A stretch of DNA of 64,000 bases. It comes from Gynuella sp050296195. Lineage in GTDB: Bacteria; Pseudomonadota; Gammaproteobacteria; Pseudomonadales; Natronospirillaceae. The notes below the pieces were generated by a model, which was not told the DNA's origin, did not search any database, and worked only from the letters and a program-made list of their open reading frames with translations. Below, piece by piece: positions 1 through 8,722 of this stretch; the first letter of the stretch is position 1, and every line of letters starts with the position of its first letter. Location of the stretch: the NCBI RefSeq assembly GCF_050296195.1, contig NZ_JBNKRB010000005.1; one strand, written 5' to 3'. The position numbers were made by a program, and so were the translations under genes.

Positions 1-906
1 TTCACACGCATGTAAAATCGAAGCGCCTGGCAGAATGATGGCAAATTCCTCTCCGCCATAACGGGTAACAATATCAGTACTGCGCTTAACCACGTGTTTG
101 ACGATACCAGCCACATGTACCAAACAATCGTCTCCCAGAATGTGCCCATGAGTGTCATTAATTCGCTTGAAGTGATCGACATCCATCATGATCAATGAGA
201 GCGGATAACGGTTGCGCATACACACGCGCCATTGCTGCTCAACACTTTCGTTGAAATGATGTCGATTAAAAATACCTGTCAACGAGTCTGTTTTGCTGAG
301 CGCCTCCAAAGCTTCCTTGTTTTTACTGGCTTCATATTCTGATTTGAATGAATTTACATACTCACGATAAATCTGATTGCCCAGAAAATAGCTGTATATC
401 CAGAAACACAACATGATCAATATCAGACTGAGATGGAAATCTCGGATCAACAACATCAACAGCATCGGTGCCATTAATATTGCAACATAGAGATGAAAAA
501 AGTTTCCCTTGGGAATCAACGTATTGGTTGATCCACTGACAATGGCAACCAGCCCCAATAACATGGTAAAGCTGACGCTCTCAAAACGTGGATCAGCCAC
601 AAACTTAACAAAAACAACGCTCCAACAGATCGCGTGGGAAAGAGCAAAACCCAGTATCAGATATCTCCAAAACTGTTGGCGTTGATGATAAAAAGGTTTT
701 GACAGGAGCTGCGCCAACGATAGTCTGACGACCGAAATACTGACCATCAGAATAAATAATGTGACGCAAAAATAGATATTCTGATAATAAACATCAGTAG
801 AGAAAACCAGTAACGGATACGCAACAACATAAATCAGCACACCTGCTCTGGTCCGCTGCACGAAATCCTGATCTGATCGTTCCTTAAATAACTGACTAAA
901 TGCCAT
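1..906 (-). CDS. Membrane-anchored GGDEF diguanylate cyclase (3' end outside window)
   Basis: The reverse strand reads as an open frame of 302 codons that runs off the window edge, so the C-terminus is missing. The N-terminal half has several hydrophobic membrane segments. It is followed by a GGDEF domain with the expected features: a TGIFNRHHF start, MDVDHFKRINDTHGH, and an RYGGEEF active site. An RSTD tetrad five residues before GGEEF fits the allosteric I-site (RxxD). The protein should make cyclic di-GMP from GTP at the inner membrane. No known sensor domain is recognised in the membrane part. In-frame ATGs also lie at 918 and 924, and none has a convincing ribosome site, so the start is uncertain. 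Confidence 0.9.
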   Translation of the reverse strand, partial: MAFSQLFKERSDQDFVQRTRAGVLIYVVAYPLLVFSTDVYYQNIYFCVTLFILMVSISVVRLSLAQLLSKPFYHQRQQFWRYLILGFALSHAICWSVVFVKFVADPRFESVSFTMLLGLVAIVSGSTNTLIPKGNFFHLYVAILMAPMLLMLLIRDFHLSLILIMLCFWIYSYFLGNQIYREYVNSFKSEYEASKNKEALEALSKTDSLTGIFNRHHFNESVEQQWRVCMRNRYPLSLIMMDVDHFKRINDTHGHILGDDCLVHVAGIVKHVVKRSTDIVTRYGGEEFAIILPGASILHACE

Positions 907-1211
907 GCTCAATAGCATCCCCATCCATATCGGGATCAATAAAACGAGTCAATCCCAATGACCGCGGTCCGAACGATTAGCATCGGGCTAGCAGAAATAA
1001 TGCCTGCCTGAACGAATCAACAACAACGACCAGTCAATATAGTCGCTGTCACAAGGTCAAATCATTTCAGAGCTTTAAGAAGATCGAAACAAACCAATCA
1101 ACCCAAAATTCTCGAAATTTGACAGGCGACAGCTCCGTGGCTCAATACGGCCCATTTAATTATCAAGATAATAATTTCAGGTTGATACCAATTTGGCAAC
1201 CTTCGTTGTCA
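907..1211. other. Intergenic gap between diguanylate cyclase and ygiQ
   Basis: About 300 bases separate two minus-strand genes. I see no convincing ORF, repeat or strong terminator here. It must hold the promoter of the diguanylate cyclase and the end of the ygiQ transcript. Confidence 0.5.
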
Positions 1212-3368
1212 TTAATGTCGGCTTTGGCGGGATTTTGGGTTACGCGGTAACCCAGTATGTTGGGTTCGAGCATGCTGATAACCGGTTCTTTTTGTTTGCT
1301 GACGCAGGCGATCTTTTTCCCGGCCGGATTCTGGAGGAACCAGATGCATTTTGCCACGACCAATCAAATGAGCTTTGCCCATCCGCTTAAGCGCCTGACG
1401 TAAAACCGGCCAGTTATCCGGATCATGATAGCGTAGAAAAGCTTTGTGCAAACGTCGCTGTTCCTTGGTTTTGGCACTGAATACAAACTCATTGCCAGCA
1501 GACTTGACCGGCTTAAGCGGATTCATTTCAGTAATGTACATAGTACTGGCTGTGGCCATTGGTGATGGATAAAAGTTCTGTACCTGATCCACCCGAAACT
1601 TGTTTTGTTTCAGCCACAGAGCCAGATTCATCATGTCTTCATCCGTCGAGCCCGGATGTGCAGAAATAAAATACGGAATCAGATACTGCTCTTTACCAGC
1701 CTCTCTGGAGAACCGTTCAAACATCGCCTTAAAACGATCATAGGTACCCATGCCGGGCTTCATCATTTTACTCAAAGGCCCGGTTTCTGAATGCTCCGGA
1801 GCAATCTTCAGGTATCCACCGACATGATGCGTCACCAGCTCACGCACATATTCTGGATCCTCCACGGCCAAGTCATAACGCAGGCCAGAAGCGATGGCGA
1901 TCTTTTTCACGCCGGAAATCGCCCGCGCCTTTCGATACAGCTGAGTGGTATGGCTGTGGTCCGTGTTCAGATTGCTGCAGATGGTCGGATACACGCAGCT
2001 CAGACGCCGGCAATTTTCTTCAACCTCCTTACTCTTGCAGTTCAGCCGATACATGTTGGCTGTCGGTCCACCCAAGTCAGAAATCATGCCGGTAAAGCCG
2101 GGGGTTTTATCACGTATATTCTCAATCTCGGTCAGAATGGACTGCTCTGAACGACTCTGAATCATTCGCCCTTCATGTTCGGTGATCGAACAGAAGGTAC
2201 AACCACCAAAACAACCTCGCATGATGTTGACTGAGAAACGAATCATCTCGTACGCAGGAATGTTCGCATCACCATAACAGGGATGCGGTACCCGCTGATA
2301 AGGCATCTCAAACACCCAGTCGAGTTCTTCTGTGGTCAATGGAATTGGCGGCGGGTTGACCCAGATATCATTGCGACCATGACGCTGAACCAGTGCACGG
2401 GCGTTGCCTGGGTTGGTTTCCTTGTGAAATATCCGATCCTGATGCGCATACAACGCCATGTCTTTTTTAACCTGCTCGTATGCCGGCAGACGAATATAAC
2501 TGCGCTGCGGATCACTCTTACGGGCTTTCAGGTCGGGAATCAGAGTAATTGCTTCTGCCCCTTGATTACGTTGAATGCTCTCAGCCACCTCAGACTTATC
2601 AGTTTCATCAGCCATGGCATACGGATTTGGTTTTTTGATCAGCCGTCCAGGCACATCCAAACGGGTGGAATCGATTTCCTCCCAATCCTGTGGCATTTGT
2701 TTGCGCAGGAAGGCCGTGCCCCGGATATCAGTCATGTCACGGATGGATTCACCTTCCGCCGCCCGGTGAGCGATATCAATCAGTGCACGCTCAGCATTAC
2801 CGAACAACAGAATATCCGCAGTGCTGTCTGACAGGACCGAACGACGCAGACTGTCGCTCCAGTAATCGTAGTGCGCCAGCCGCCGAAGACTCGCCTCAAT
2901 ACCGCCGATCACCACCGGAACATCGCTATAGGCCTCTTTGCACTTTTGCGTGTATACAGTCACCGCACGATCCGGCCGTTTGCCAGACACGTTGCCCGCA
3001 GTATAAGCATCATCATGACGATAGCGTTTGTCAGCCGTATAGCGATTGATCATGCTATCCATGTTTCCAGCCGTGACGCCGAAAAACAGATTGGGCTTTC
3101 CCAAGGCCTGAAACGACGCTTTATCGGTCCAGTCCGGTTGGGCCAGAATACCCACCCGAAAACCCTGCGCTTCGAGTACCCGACCAATCACCGCCATGCC
3201 AAAACTGGGATGATCTACATATGCATCCCCCGTCACTACGATGATATCGCAACTGTCCCAGCCCAATTGATCCATCTCGGCCCGGGTCATCGGCAGGAAT
3301 GGCGCAACACCGAAGCACTCTGCCCAGTATTTACGGTAGGAATATATGGCTTTGGGTTGTTCAGTCAT
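1212..3368 (-). CDS. ygiQ: YgiQ family radical SAM protein
   Basis: This 718-residue protein matches the YgiQ (UPF0313) family in length and layout. The N-terminus reads KYWAECFGVAPFLPMTR, followed by a cobalamin-binding-like region. A radical SAM cluster motif, MRGCFGGCTFCS (CxxxCxxC), lies near residue 385. The C-terminal tail is basic and disordered, as is usual in this family. Family members bind a 4Fe-4S cluster and S-adenosylmethionine; the physiological reaction is not established. It stands alone, with a roughly 200-bp spacer to the divergent DUF4404 gene. The identity is secure; the cellular role is not. Confidence 0.95.
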   Translation of the reverse strand: MTEQPKAIYSYRKYWAECFGVAPFLPMTRAEMDQLGWDSCDIIVVTGDAYVDHPSFGMAVIGRVLEAQGFRVGILAQPDWTDKASFQALGKPNLFFGVTAGNMDSMINRYTADKRYRHDDAYTAGNVSGKRPDRAVTVYTQKCKEAYSDVPVVIGGIEASLRRLAHYDYWSDSLRRSVLSDSTADILLFGNAERALIDIAHRAAEGESIRDMTDIRGTAFLRKQMPQDWEEIDSTRLDVPGRLIKKPNPYAMADETDKSEVAESIQRNQGAEAITLIPDLKARKSDPQRSYIRLPAYEQVKKDMALYAHQDRIFHKETNPGNARALVQRHGRNDIWVNPPPIPLTTEELDWVFEMPYQRVPHPCYGDANIPAYEMIRFSVNIMRGCFGGCTFCSITEHEGRMIQSRSEQSILTEIENIRDKTPGFTGMISDLGGPTANMYRLNCKSKEVEENCRRLSCVYPTICSNLNTDHSHTTQLYRKARAISGVKKIAIASGLRYDLAVEDPEYVRELVTHHVGGYLKIAPEHSETGPLSKMMKPGMGTYDRFKAMFERFSREAGKEQYLIPYFISAHPGSTDEDMMNLALWLKQNKFRVDQVQNFYPSPMATASTMYITEMNPLKPVKSAGNEFVFSAKTKEQRRLHKAFLRYHDPDNWPVLRQALKRMGKAHLIGRGKMHLVPPESGREKDRLRQQTKRTGYQHARTQHTGLPRNPKSRQSRH

Positions 3369-3691
3369 TACAGGACCACTCAGCTGTCGCGGGAAATTCG
3401 GGGCCGCGCATTGTACTCATTGACTGAATTATAGCCAAGCATGGCACTCGGAATAACACAGGTTTTCACGATTCATCACAATGCCTACTGGAAACCACCT
3501 GCACAACAGGCGCGGGTACCACAGACCCATTTTGCATAATATGTTGAAACAATTCGAAAAACTGCGGAAAAGCCATGTGGTTCAGGCTCTGGCGACTGGC
3601 AGAATTTATCGTGACCAGCGACACTTATAGTGCAGCGTTTGATGCTATTCTGTGGACAGCACAACAACATAACGATAATCAGGAGCAAGCC

Positions 3692-3946
3692 ATGAGCGAG
3701 AATCAACTGATCAGCCTGTACGAAAAGCTCAGAGACACCGTTGGCAATGACGAAATCAGTGAGCAGCAAAAATATCTGATGGATAAGGTGGAATATCATA
3801 TTCACAACCAGGAAGAGCCGGATCCTGATGAACCCGGAATCATCGATATTCTGGAAATGCTGATCACAGAACTTGAGGCCGATCATCCGAAAGCGACACT
3901 GGTCGTTAAAAAACTACTGGACACATTATCTGGCATGGGTATCTGA
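3692..3946 (+). CDS. DUF4404 family small acidic protein
   Basis: This 84-residue soluble acidic protein (starting MSENQLISLYEKL) ends in a helix with a terminal LLDTLSGMGI. That resembles DUF4404 proteins, which are short helical proteins with a closing MGI. The ATG at 3692 is preceded by AGGAG at 3681-3685. An in-frame upstream extension to 3575 has no ribosome site and is unlikely. The function of the family is unknown. It is monocistronic and divergent from ygiQ. Confidence 0.75.
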   Translation: MSENQLISLYEKLRDTVGNDEISEQQKYLMDKVEYHIHNQEEPDPDEPGIIDILEMLITELEADHPKATLVVKKLLDTLSGMGI

Positions 3947-4394
3947 TCTGTTTGTCAGACATGAACACATCTTCACCGTGACTTTGAAAAAAGTTCGGTG
4001 ATCATGTCTCGCAGTTATATTTTTTATTTCAACTTCATCACGCGTTATTCCAAATCGTATTTATCAATCCTGAATATTATTGTCAGTAAAACGTCAAACA
4101 CTTATTCAAGTGTAAATTCGCAATTCATTCAGTGCATAGACATTGAAAAAACCAAAACCATCCCACACTCACTCGTGTTTCGATACATATCTTTGGAAAA
4201 TGAATCGCTCACAGAGCACTAACGCAGTTAGTTAATTTTGTTTGAATATGTCGTACAAAAATTATGTAGCGAGCTTTGTCATAAATGTGTCAGTAATGAC
4301 GATAACCTTTACCTGCGTTTACACTATTTCGTCTACATTAAAACAGTTCAGGATCGTCTAATGGGCACATTGACGAAACACGAGGAATTTAAAA
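3947..4394. other. AT-rich intergenic region upstream of secreted protein gene
   Basis: About 450 AT-rich bases carry no convincing gene. A 74-codon open frame (3998-4222) has no ribosome site and no recognisable protein character. The region presumably holds the promoter of the gene at 4395. Confidence 0.4.
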
Positions 4395-4823
4395 ATGAAA
4401 GCACTCAAATCAGTAATGGTATCCGGCGCAGTTGTACTTGGCTTAAGCGGTTTTGCAACAGCAGGCAGCCTGAATGTTCCAGTTTCCTGGGACCATGCCC
4501 AAGGGCGTGCACAGGACTTCTATTACGTGCTCAGCATGACGGATCAAAACGGCATAACTGATACCTATACATTAACACCTACAGCAGGTTCTGACTCTGT
4601 TACTGTCAAAGATATTCCTGCTGGTGAATACACTGTTAACAGCTGGGCATACAGGGTATATCCAGGACTGGGTAACAAGGTAAAACGTTTGGATTACGGC
4701 CCACAGGCACTGTCAGGAACCGTGAAAATTTCTGACACTGGCAGCACCGTGTTTTCTAAAACACTGAATATTGGCCGTTACTACGATGAAGGCAAATTCG
4801 TAACCGAAGCGTCTTTCATATAA
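4395..4823 (+). CDS. Secreted beta-sandwich-like hypothetical protein
   Basis: This 142-residue protein has a clear Sec signal peptide, a Lys-containing start, a hydrophobic core and a cleavage site after AxA near residue 23. The mature part is rich in Thr, Ser, Tyr and Gly. It contains a VTVKDIPAGEYTV stretch of the type seen in small Ig-like or carboxypeptidase-regulatory-like beta-sandwich folds. GAGGAA lies 9 bases before the ATG. It is followed by a strong terminator, so it is probably monocistronic. I do not recognise a named family. An exported periplasmic or extracellular role is inferred only from the signal peptide. Confidence 0.75.
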   Translation: MKALKSVMVSGAVVLGLSGFATAGSLNVPVSWDHAQGRAQDFYYVLSMTDQNGITDTYTLTPTAGSDSVTVKDIPAGEYTVNSWAYRVYPGLGNKVKRLDYGPQALSGTVKISDTGSTVFSKTLNIGRYYDEGKFVTEASFI

Positions 4824-4955
4824 CAGTCACTGATATCCATGGCCTTCCGCAATGCGATTCCTGTGGGCAGGCCATGATGGAAAAACATTTTTTACTGCCC
4901 GTTACCTGAAAATCTCGGGCAGGCATTTCAAATTAAGCGACCAAAGAGCGAGTTA

Positions 4956-4979
4956 GGGGGATCAATCCCCCCTTTTTTT
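4956..4979 (+). terminator. Rho-independent terminator after the 4395 gene
   Basis: A GGGGGA/TCCCCC stem with a 4-base loop is followed directly by seven T residues. Another inverted repeat (CTGCCC...GGGCAG) lies just before it at about 4894-4922. The hairpin also faces the end of the minus-strand sulfur operon, but on that strand it lacks a T-run. Confidence 0.85.
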
Positions 4980-4980
4980 G

Positions 4981-6210
4981 TCAGCCACATCCACCCCCGG
5001 TCGGCGCTCTTTTCAGCTCCAGTTTCACCTTGGCATCAAAAGTCTTTTCATAGGCTTCAGGATTAGGGCTGGCCATAGGATATTGATCTCCCAAAGCTTG
5101 GGCAAAACGAAATCCCAACTGATCACTTCGAATTTCAGTTACTCTGGCTTCGCGTAGAAAATCATTATCGGCAAACTGTTCTATCCACAGATTAATACCA
5201 CCTTCGAGTACATAAAGACTCGGCACACTGGCACCACGAAGCTGTTTCCATACATCCGTCGCCAATTGCTCATCGTTACCCATTAGAATGAAGACCGTAT
5301 TGGCCGGCTCAGCGATTAAAGTTTGCGCCAGCTTCTCCAGTTCACCGGGGTTCACCCTCTGGGCATCACGGATATGAAAATAGTTGAAGTCAGATTGCGA
5401 ACGAATATCGAGCAGCTTCACCACAATCTGGCGATCATTCTGCAAGTGCAATACCTCCACGGGCGAAGCATAAATCTGACGCTGATCGATACGTGGCTGC
5501 TCTATTGCAGCCATGCTGTTCCAACGGCGCTGAAAATCCGGCTGTCCAATCGCTGCGGTTATACCCGCCAGCAAAACCAACACACTGGCTGCAGCTGCAC
5601 GCCAGTTGAGTCTGGGCATGGTTATTCCGGATGACCGGCCTTCCACCCATTCAGCCCCCCACAGCAACAACAGCGCCGCAACCACGACGATTAACACCAC
5701 ACTGCCATAACTCATATGAAATAATTCTGGCAGAGTAAAACGCCCCATGTAACTGGAGTTAAAGAAGACATTATAGAAATCAACTGTCTCACCAAAGACG
5801 AAGATTCCAAATAACACCCCCAGAACAAAAAACAATCCATCCAGTTTCAATGTTGCCAATGCCACCAACGAGGTACCCGGACAAAAGCCCCCTATAATAA
5901 AACCGCCCCCCATGATCAGGCCACCTAGAATTCCTGGCCATAAGTAGGTTGGATTCACCCAGATAAGACGATAGTCCAGCCACCCTAAAGCTGTTGCCAG
6001 AAAAATAAGCACCATGGCAACAATAATGGCCGTGAACATCACTTTAAACACCGTGAGCTCTTTAAAATAGAACTGTGCCGCCAGCTTACGGGAGTTGCCG
6101 AAACCAGCGCTTTCCAACACAAACCCAAAACCGAAACCAAGCAGTATGTAGATCAGATAAGCAACTCCAGCACCGTATTCGGCCACGAGATTCAGAGGAA
6201 AAACGGTCAT
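4981..6210 (-). CDS. YeeE/YedE sulfur transporter fused to a degenerate rhodanese domain
   Basis: The first roughly 225 residues are a YeeE/YedE (sulf_transp) membrane domain with the family signature GGFCPGTS, used in related proteins for thiosulfate or sulfur-group passage. Residues of about 245-355 form a rhodanese-like fold (LLDIRSQSDFNYFHIRDAQ, LEGGINLW). The position where active rhodaneses carry the catalytic Cys reads FILMGNDE, so the domain should not be a sulfurtransferase of the usual kind. The protein ends in GGGCG, leaving one Cys at the extreme C-terminus. The start overlaps the stop of the upstream gene by 4 bases (ATGA), so translation is coupled. It is the last gene of the operon. 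Confidence 0.9.
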   Translation of the reverse strand: MTVFPLNLVAEYGAGVAYLIYILLGFGFGFVLESAGFGNSRKLAAQFYFKELTVFKVMFTAIIVAMVLIFLATALGWLDYRLIWVNPTYLWPGILGGLIMGGGFIIGGFCPGTSLVALATLKLDGLFFVLGVLFGIFVFGETVDFYNVFFNSSYMGRFTLPELFHMSYGSVVLIVVVAALLLLWGAEWVEGRSSGITMPRLNWRAAAASVLVLLAGITAAIGQPDFQRRWNSMAAIEQPRIDQRQIYASPVEVLHLQNDRQIVVKLLDIRSQSDFNYFHIRDAQRVNPGELEKLAQTLIAEPANTVFILMGNDEQLATDVWKQLRGASVPSLYVLEGGINLWIEQFADNDFLREARVTEIRSDQLGFRFAQALGDQYPMASPNPEAYEKTFDAKVKLELKRAPTGGGCG

Positions 6211-6767
6211 GATTGTTCACCTCCGGGATTCCAGGCTTTGCGGAATGTCCAGGCAAACAGATACGCACCGGCAAACACAGCAAACATGAAGGCCCAGCTG
6301 CCAACGGACAAAACCGCACCACCACTCAGTGCCTGCCCGGAGGTACAGCCGCGCGCCAGCCGGGCACCGTAGCCCATTAATGCCCCGCCCACAAATGCCA
6401 GCGCCCAGCGGGTTTTCGGAGTAATCTGCGGCCCTTTATTGGTTTCCAATCGGACTCTTCCACGCAACCAGCCGGACACAAAGCCGCCGATAAGCGCACC
6501 GATCACCATAAACACCACCCAGTTAGTCAACGGGTTCAGATCACCACCCGCCATATGTAACAGAAATGGGGTGTTATCCACGTGGTCCGGAAACAGGGCA
6601 TCCTGCACCCAGACCACCAGTCGATTTAAGCCACCAGAGGCACCCAGGCCGTTACCGCTGATCAGAAAGGCCAGAAACAGCACCACTCCCAGCAGAATAC
6701 CGGCGGCATAAGGATTCCAGTATGGCTTGCCGCTGCTCGGTGCAACGGGATAGATAGAACGCTTCAT
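6207..6767 (-). CDS. YeeE/YedE family inner-membrane protein
   Basis: This 186-residue protein has about four to five membrane helices and the YeeE/YedE signature ARGCTSGQALSG, with the conserved Cys thought to handle sulfur groups during transport. It pairs with the next gene, as the two half-size transporters commonly do. The start chosen is the ATG at 6767, which overlaps the stop of the upstream multiheme gene by 4 bases (ATGA). A longer in-frame extension would lie inside that gene. It acts in the inner membrane. The sulfur substrate (thiosulfate, polysulfide or similar) is inferred from the family. Confidence 0.9.
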   Translation of the reverse strand: MKRSIYPVAPSSGKPYWNPYAAGILLGVVLFLAFLISGNGLGASGGLNRLVVWVQDALFPDHVDNTPFLLHMAGGDLNPLTNWVVFMVIGALIGGFVSGWLRGRVRLETNKGPQITPKTRWALAFVGGALMGYGARLARGCTSGQALSGGAVLSVGSWAFMFAVFAGAYLFAWTFRKAWNPGGEQS

Positions 6768-8722
6768 GATGTATGCTCCTCTGTCACTTCCACCTCTTCC
6801 CAGCCTTCGACCATGGCTTTCATGCCGGATGTAAGCTTTGGACCGGAAGTGGTGGTGAGATAAATATGCATGACCAGAAAGGCGACAAATGCCCAGGCCA
6901 GGAAGGTATGCGCCGGTCCGAGCCAGACCAGTCCACCGAATGTCATGGCCAGTTCCGGCCACCGTTGTGCACCCCAGATCAATAGGCCGGTCAGCATCTG
7001 CGCCGGCAACAATGCATTCAAAAGGCCGAAATAAGCGATTTTTTGCAACGGATTCAACTTTTGGTCCGGGGTTTTCTCAAACGGGTGTGGAGCGCCTTTG
7101 AAAATGCCACTGGTATAAAAACGAATCTGTTCAAACATGCGCACAAACAGATCTGCCGGCATCGGTATAAACTGTCGGATCTCACCACTGGCCAGGTGAT
7201 AGAACAGCGCCAATACGGCATTCACAAGCAGAATGAAACCAAGCACATTGTGAATCTGGACCATGTAGGGGAAGCTGATCCAGGCAAATAAATAGGGCTT
7301 ATGGATCACCGCACCGGTCATCAGTAGTAGCAAAATCGCCGCCGCCTGCAACCAATGCCAGAGTCGTTCATAACGACTGTACATGTACACCCGCCGACGA
7401 GATTCATGATGTGCACCGAGACGCCGCCAGGCCAAATAACGCCCCAAACCATGGGCAAAAACACCGGCAACCGTAGCCACCAGCAATGCCAATCCAAGCC
7501 AGTCGGCCACCGGTACCGCATTACTGCCAAGCAGATAAATACCCGCAGTGGTCAGATCCGGAACGGCGCCGGCAATCACAAACCCAACAGGCAGTGTCAG
7601 GTTGACCGGGGCCTGGGCAATAGGTTGCAGCAATTTGGATTGATCGGCGTCAGAATGACAGTCCTGACAGGCACGCACCGCCGTTTGTGTATTGACGTTG
7701 TGATGAATGGCTTTGGCAATGGTATGCGTAGCGCCGTTTTCAGTGACCGCAATGAGATTGAAAGGCGCCAGCCGTCCATGTTCATCCGGCAACAACCAGG
7801 CTTGATAGCCGGTCACCAACCCTGCCGTTATACCACGCCACTGAAGTTCGGCAGGGTCTCTGTCCAGATTCACCGCAGCCAGTGCTGGCCCGGCAATCCA
7901 ACTGCTGTGACAGCTTTCGCAACTGAGCCGACTGAAATGTTGGTCCTGATACGGCAACCACTGATGGCTTTGGCCGGCATCATGACATTCTCGACATGGC
8001 AGGGCTGCGGTAAAACTATGATCGGGCTGCTTCAAAAAGTCATGAGCAGACAACCCACGCGGATCATATTTGACGGTCTTGCTGTCGGCCGACAGTCCCT
8101 GGGGTGCTGTGGGATTGTTGGCCGCCGCATGACAATCAGCACAACTTAATACCCGCTCGGCATGGATATCAAAACTGAAGTTTAGAGTCTGTTTGTCGGC
8201 GATATTAAGCGCTGACCGGTTGATACGTTGGGCAACGTACATTTCCCCAGTAAACGCAGCATGGTTGTCCAGGTTCAATTCCGGTAGCACAAACGGTCTG
8301 GAAACATCCGTCTGAACTGCACTGTGACAACGCCCACAGGCTTCACTGGTAGGACTGCCGAGAGACAGATCCGCCGCTTTAACCATGCCCTCGGAATCGG
8401 CCAGAGTCCCCAACTGCTGCATCTGTTCGGGAGCATGACACAACAGACATTGAGTCTCTGTACGCTCAGGCACTTCTGGATGAGCCCCCAACCGCCAGGC
8501 AAAACGCTGCTGTTCGGTCATTTTGAGGACATGTGGCCGATCCATGGTGTGATGAATAAAGGACTGGTCATGACATTGACCGCAACTTTGCGCCTGGGAT
8601 ACCGTTTCACCGGCCTGCCAGGGCTGACCATTATCACTGAGTAATGGAATATCCGGGTGAAAGGTATTGGCCTGTGACAAGGTTGCCAGCAACATCACAG
8701 TCATCATAACGATGCTTTTCAT
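6764..8722 (-). CDS. Heptaheme cytochrome c / cytochrome b561-like membrane fusion
   Basis: This 652-residue protein has a signal peptide (to about residue 18) and then seven CxxCH haem motifs at residues 47-51, 92-96, 129-133, 194-198, 243-247, 268-272 and 352-356. A short membrane segment near 405-425 follows. The last roughly 200 residues resemble a hydrogenase/formate-dehydrogenase-type cytochrome b (SRYERLWHWLQAAAILLLL). It looks like a quinone-linked electron carrier: the b-type part would exchange electrons with the quinone pool and the periplasmic haems would pass them to the octaheme enzyme next door. It overlaps the octaheme gene by 4 bases. The role in electron transfer is inferred from domain order and neighbours. 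Confidence 0.9.
   Translation of the reverse strand: MKSIVMMTVMLLATLSQANTFHPDIPLLSDNGQPWQAGETVSQAQSCGQCHDQSFIHHTMDRPHVLKMTEQQRFAWRLGAHPEVPERTETQCLLCHAPEQMQQLGTLADSEGMVKAADLSLGSPTSEACGRCHSAVQTDVSRPFVLPELNLDNHAAFTGEMYVAQRINRSALNIADKQTLNFSFDIHAERVLSCADCHAAANNPTAPQGLSADSKTVKYDPRGLSAHDFLKQPDHSFTAALPCRECHDAGQSHQWLPYQDQHFSRLSCESCHSSWIAGPALAAVNLDRDPAELQWRGITAGLVTGYQAWLLPDEHGRLAPFNLIAVTENGATHTIAKAIHHNVNTQTAVRACQDCHSDADQSKLLQPIAQAPVNLTLPVGFVIAGAVPDLTTAGIYLLGSNAVPVADWLGLALLVATVAGVFAHGLGRYLAWRRLGAHHESRRRVYMYSRYERLWHWLQAAAILLLLMTGAVIHKPYLFAWISFPYMVQIHNVLGFILLVNAVLALFYHLASGEIRQFIPMPADLFVRMFEQIRFYTSGIFKGAPHPFEKTPDQKLNPLQKIAYFGLLNALLPAQMLTGLLIWGAQRWPELAMTFGGLVWLGPAHTFLAWAFVAFLVMHIYLTTTSGPKLTSGMKAMVEGWEEVEVTEEHTS

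Noticed and set aside
3998..4222. 74-codon open frame in the gap before the secreted protein gene
   Set aside because: It is AT-rich with no ribosome site or family resemblance. Most likely chance.
7355..8149. 264-codon open frame antisense to the heptaheme/cytochrome b gene
   Set aside because: It is a mirror of a real gene with clear haem motifs, and its residue composition is not protein-like.
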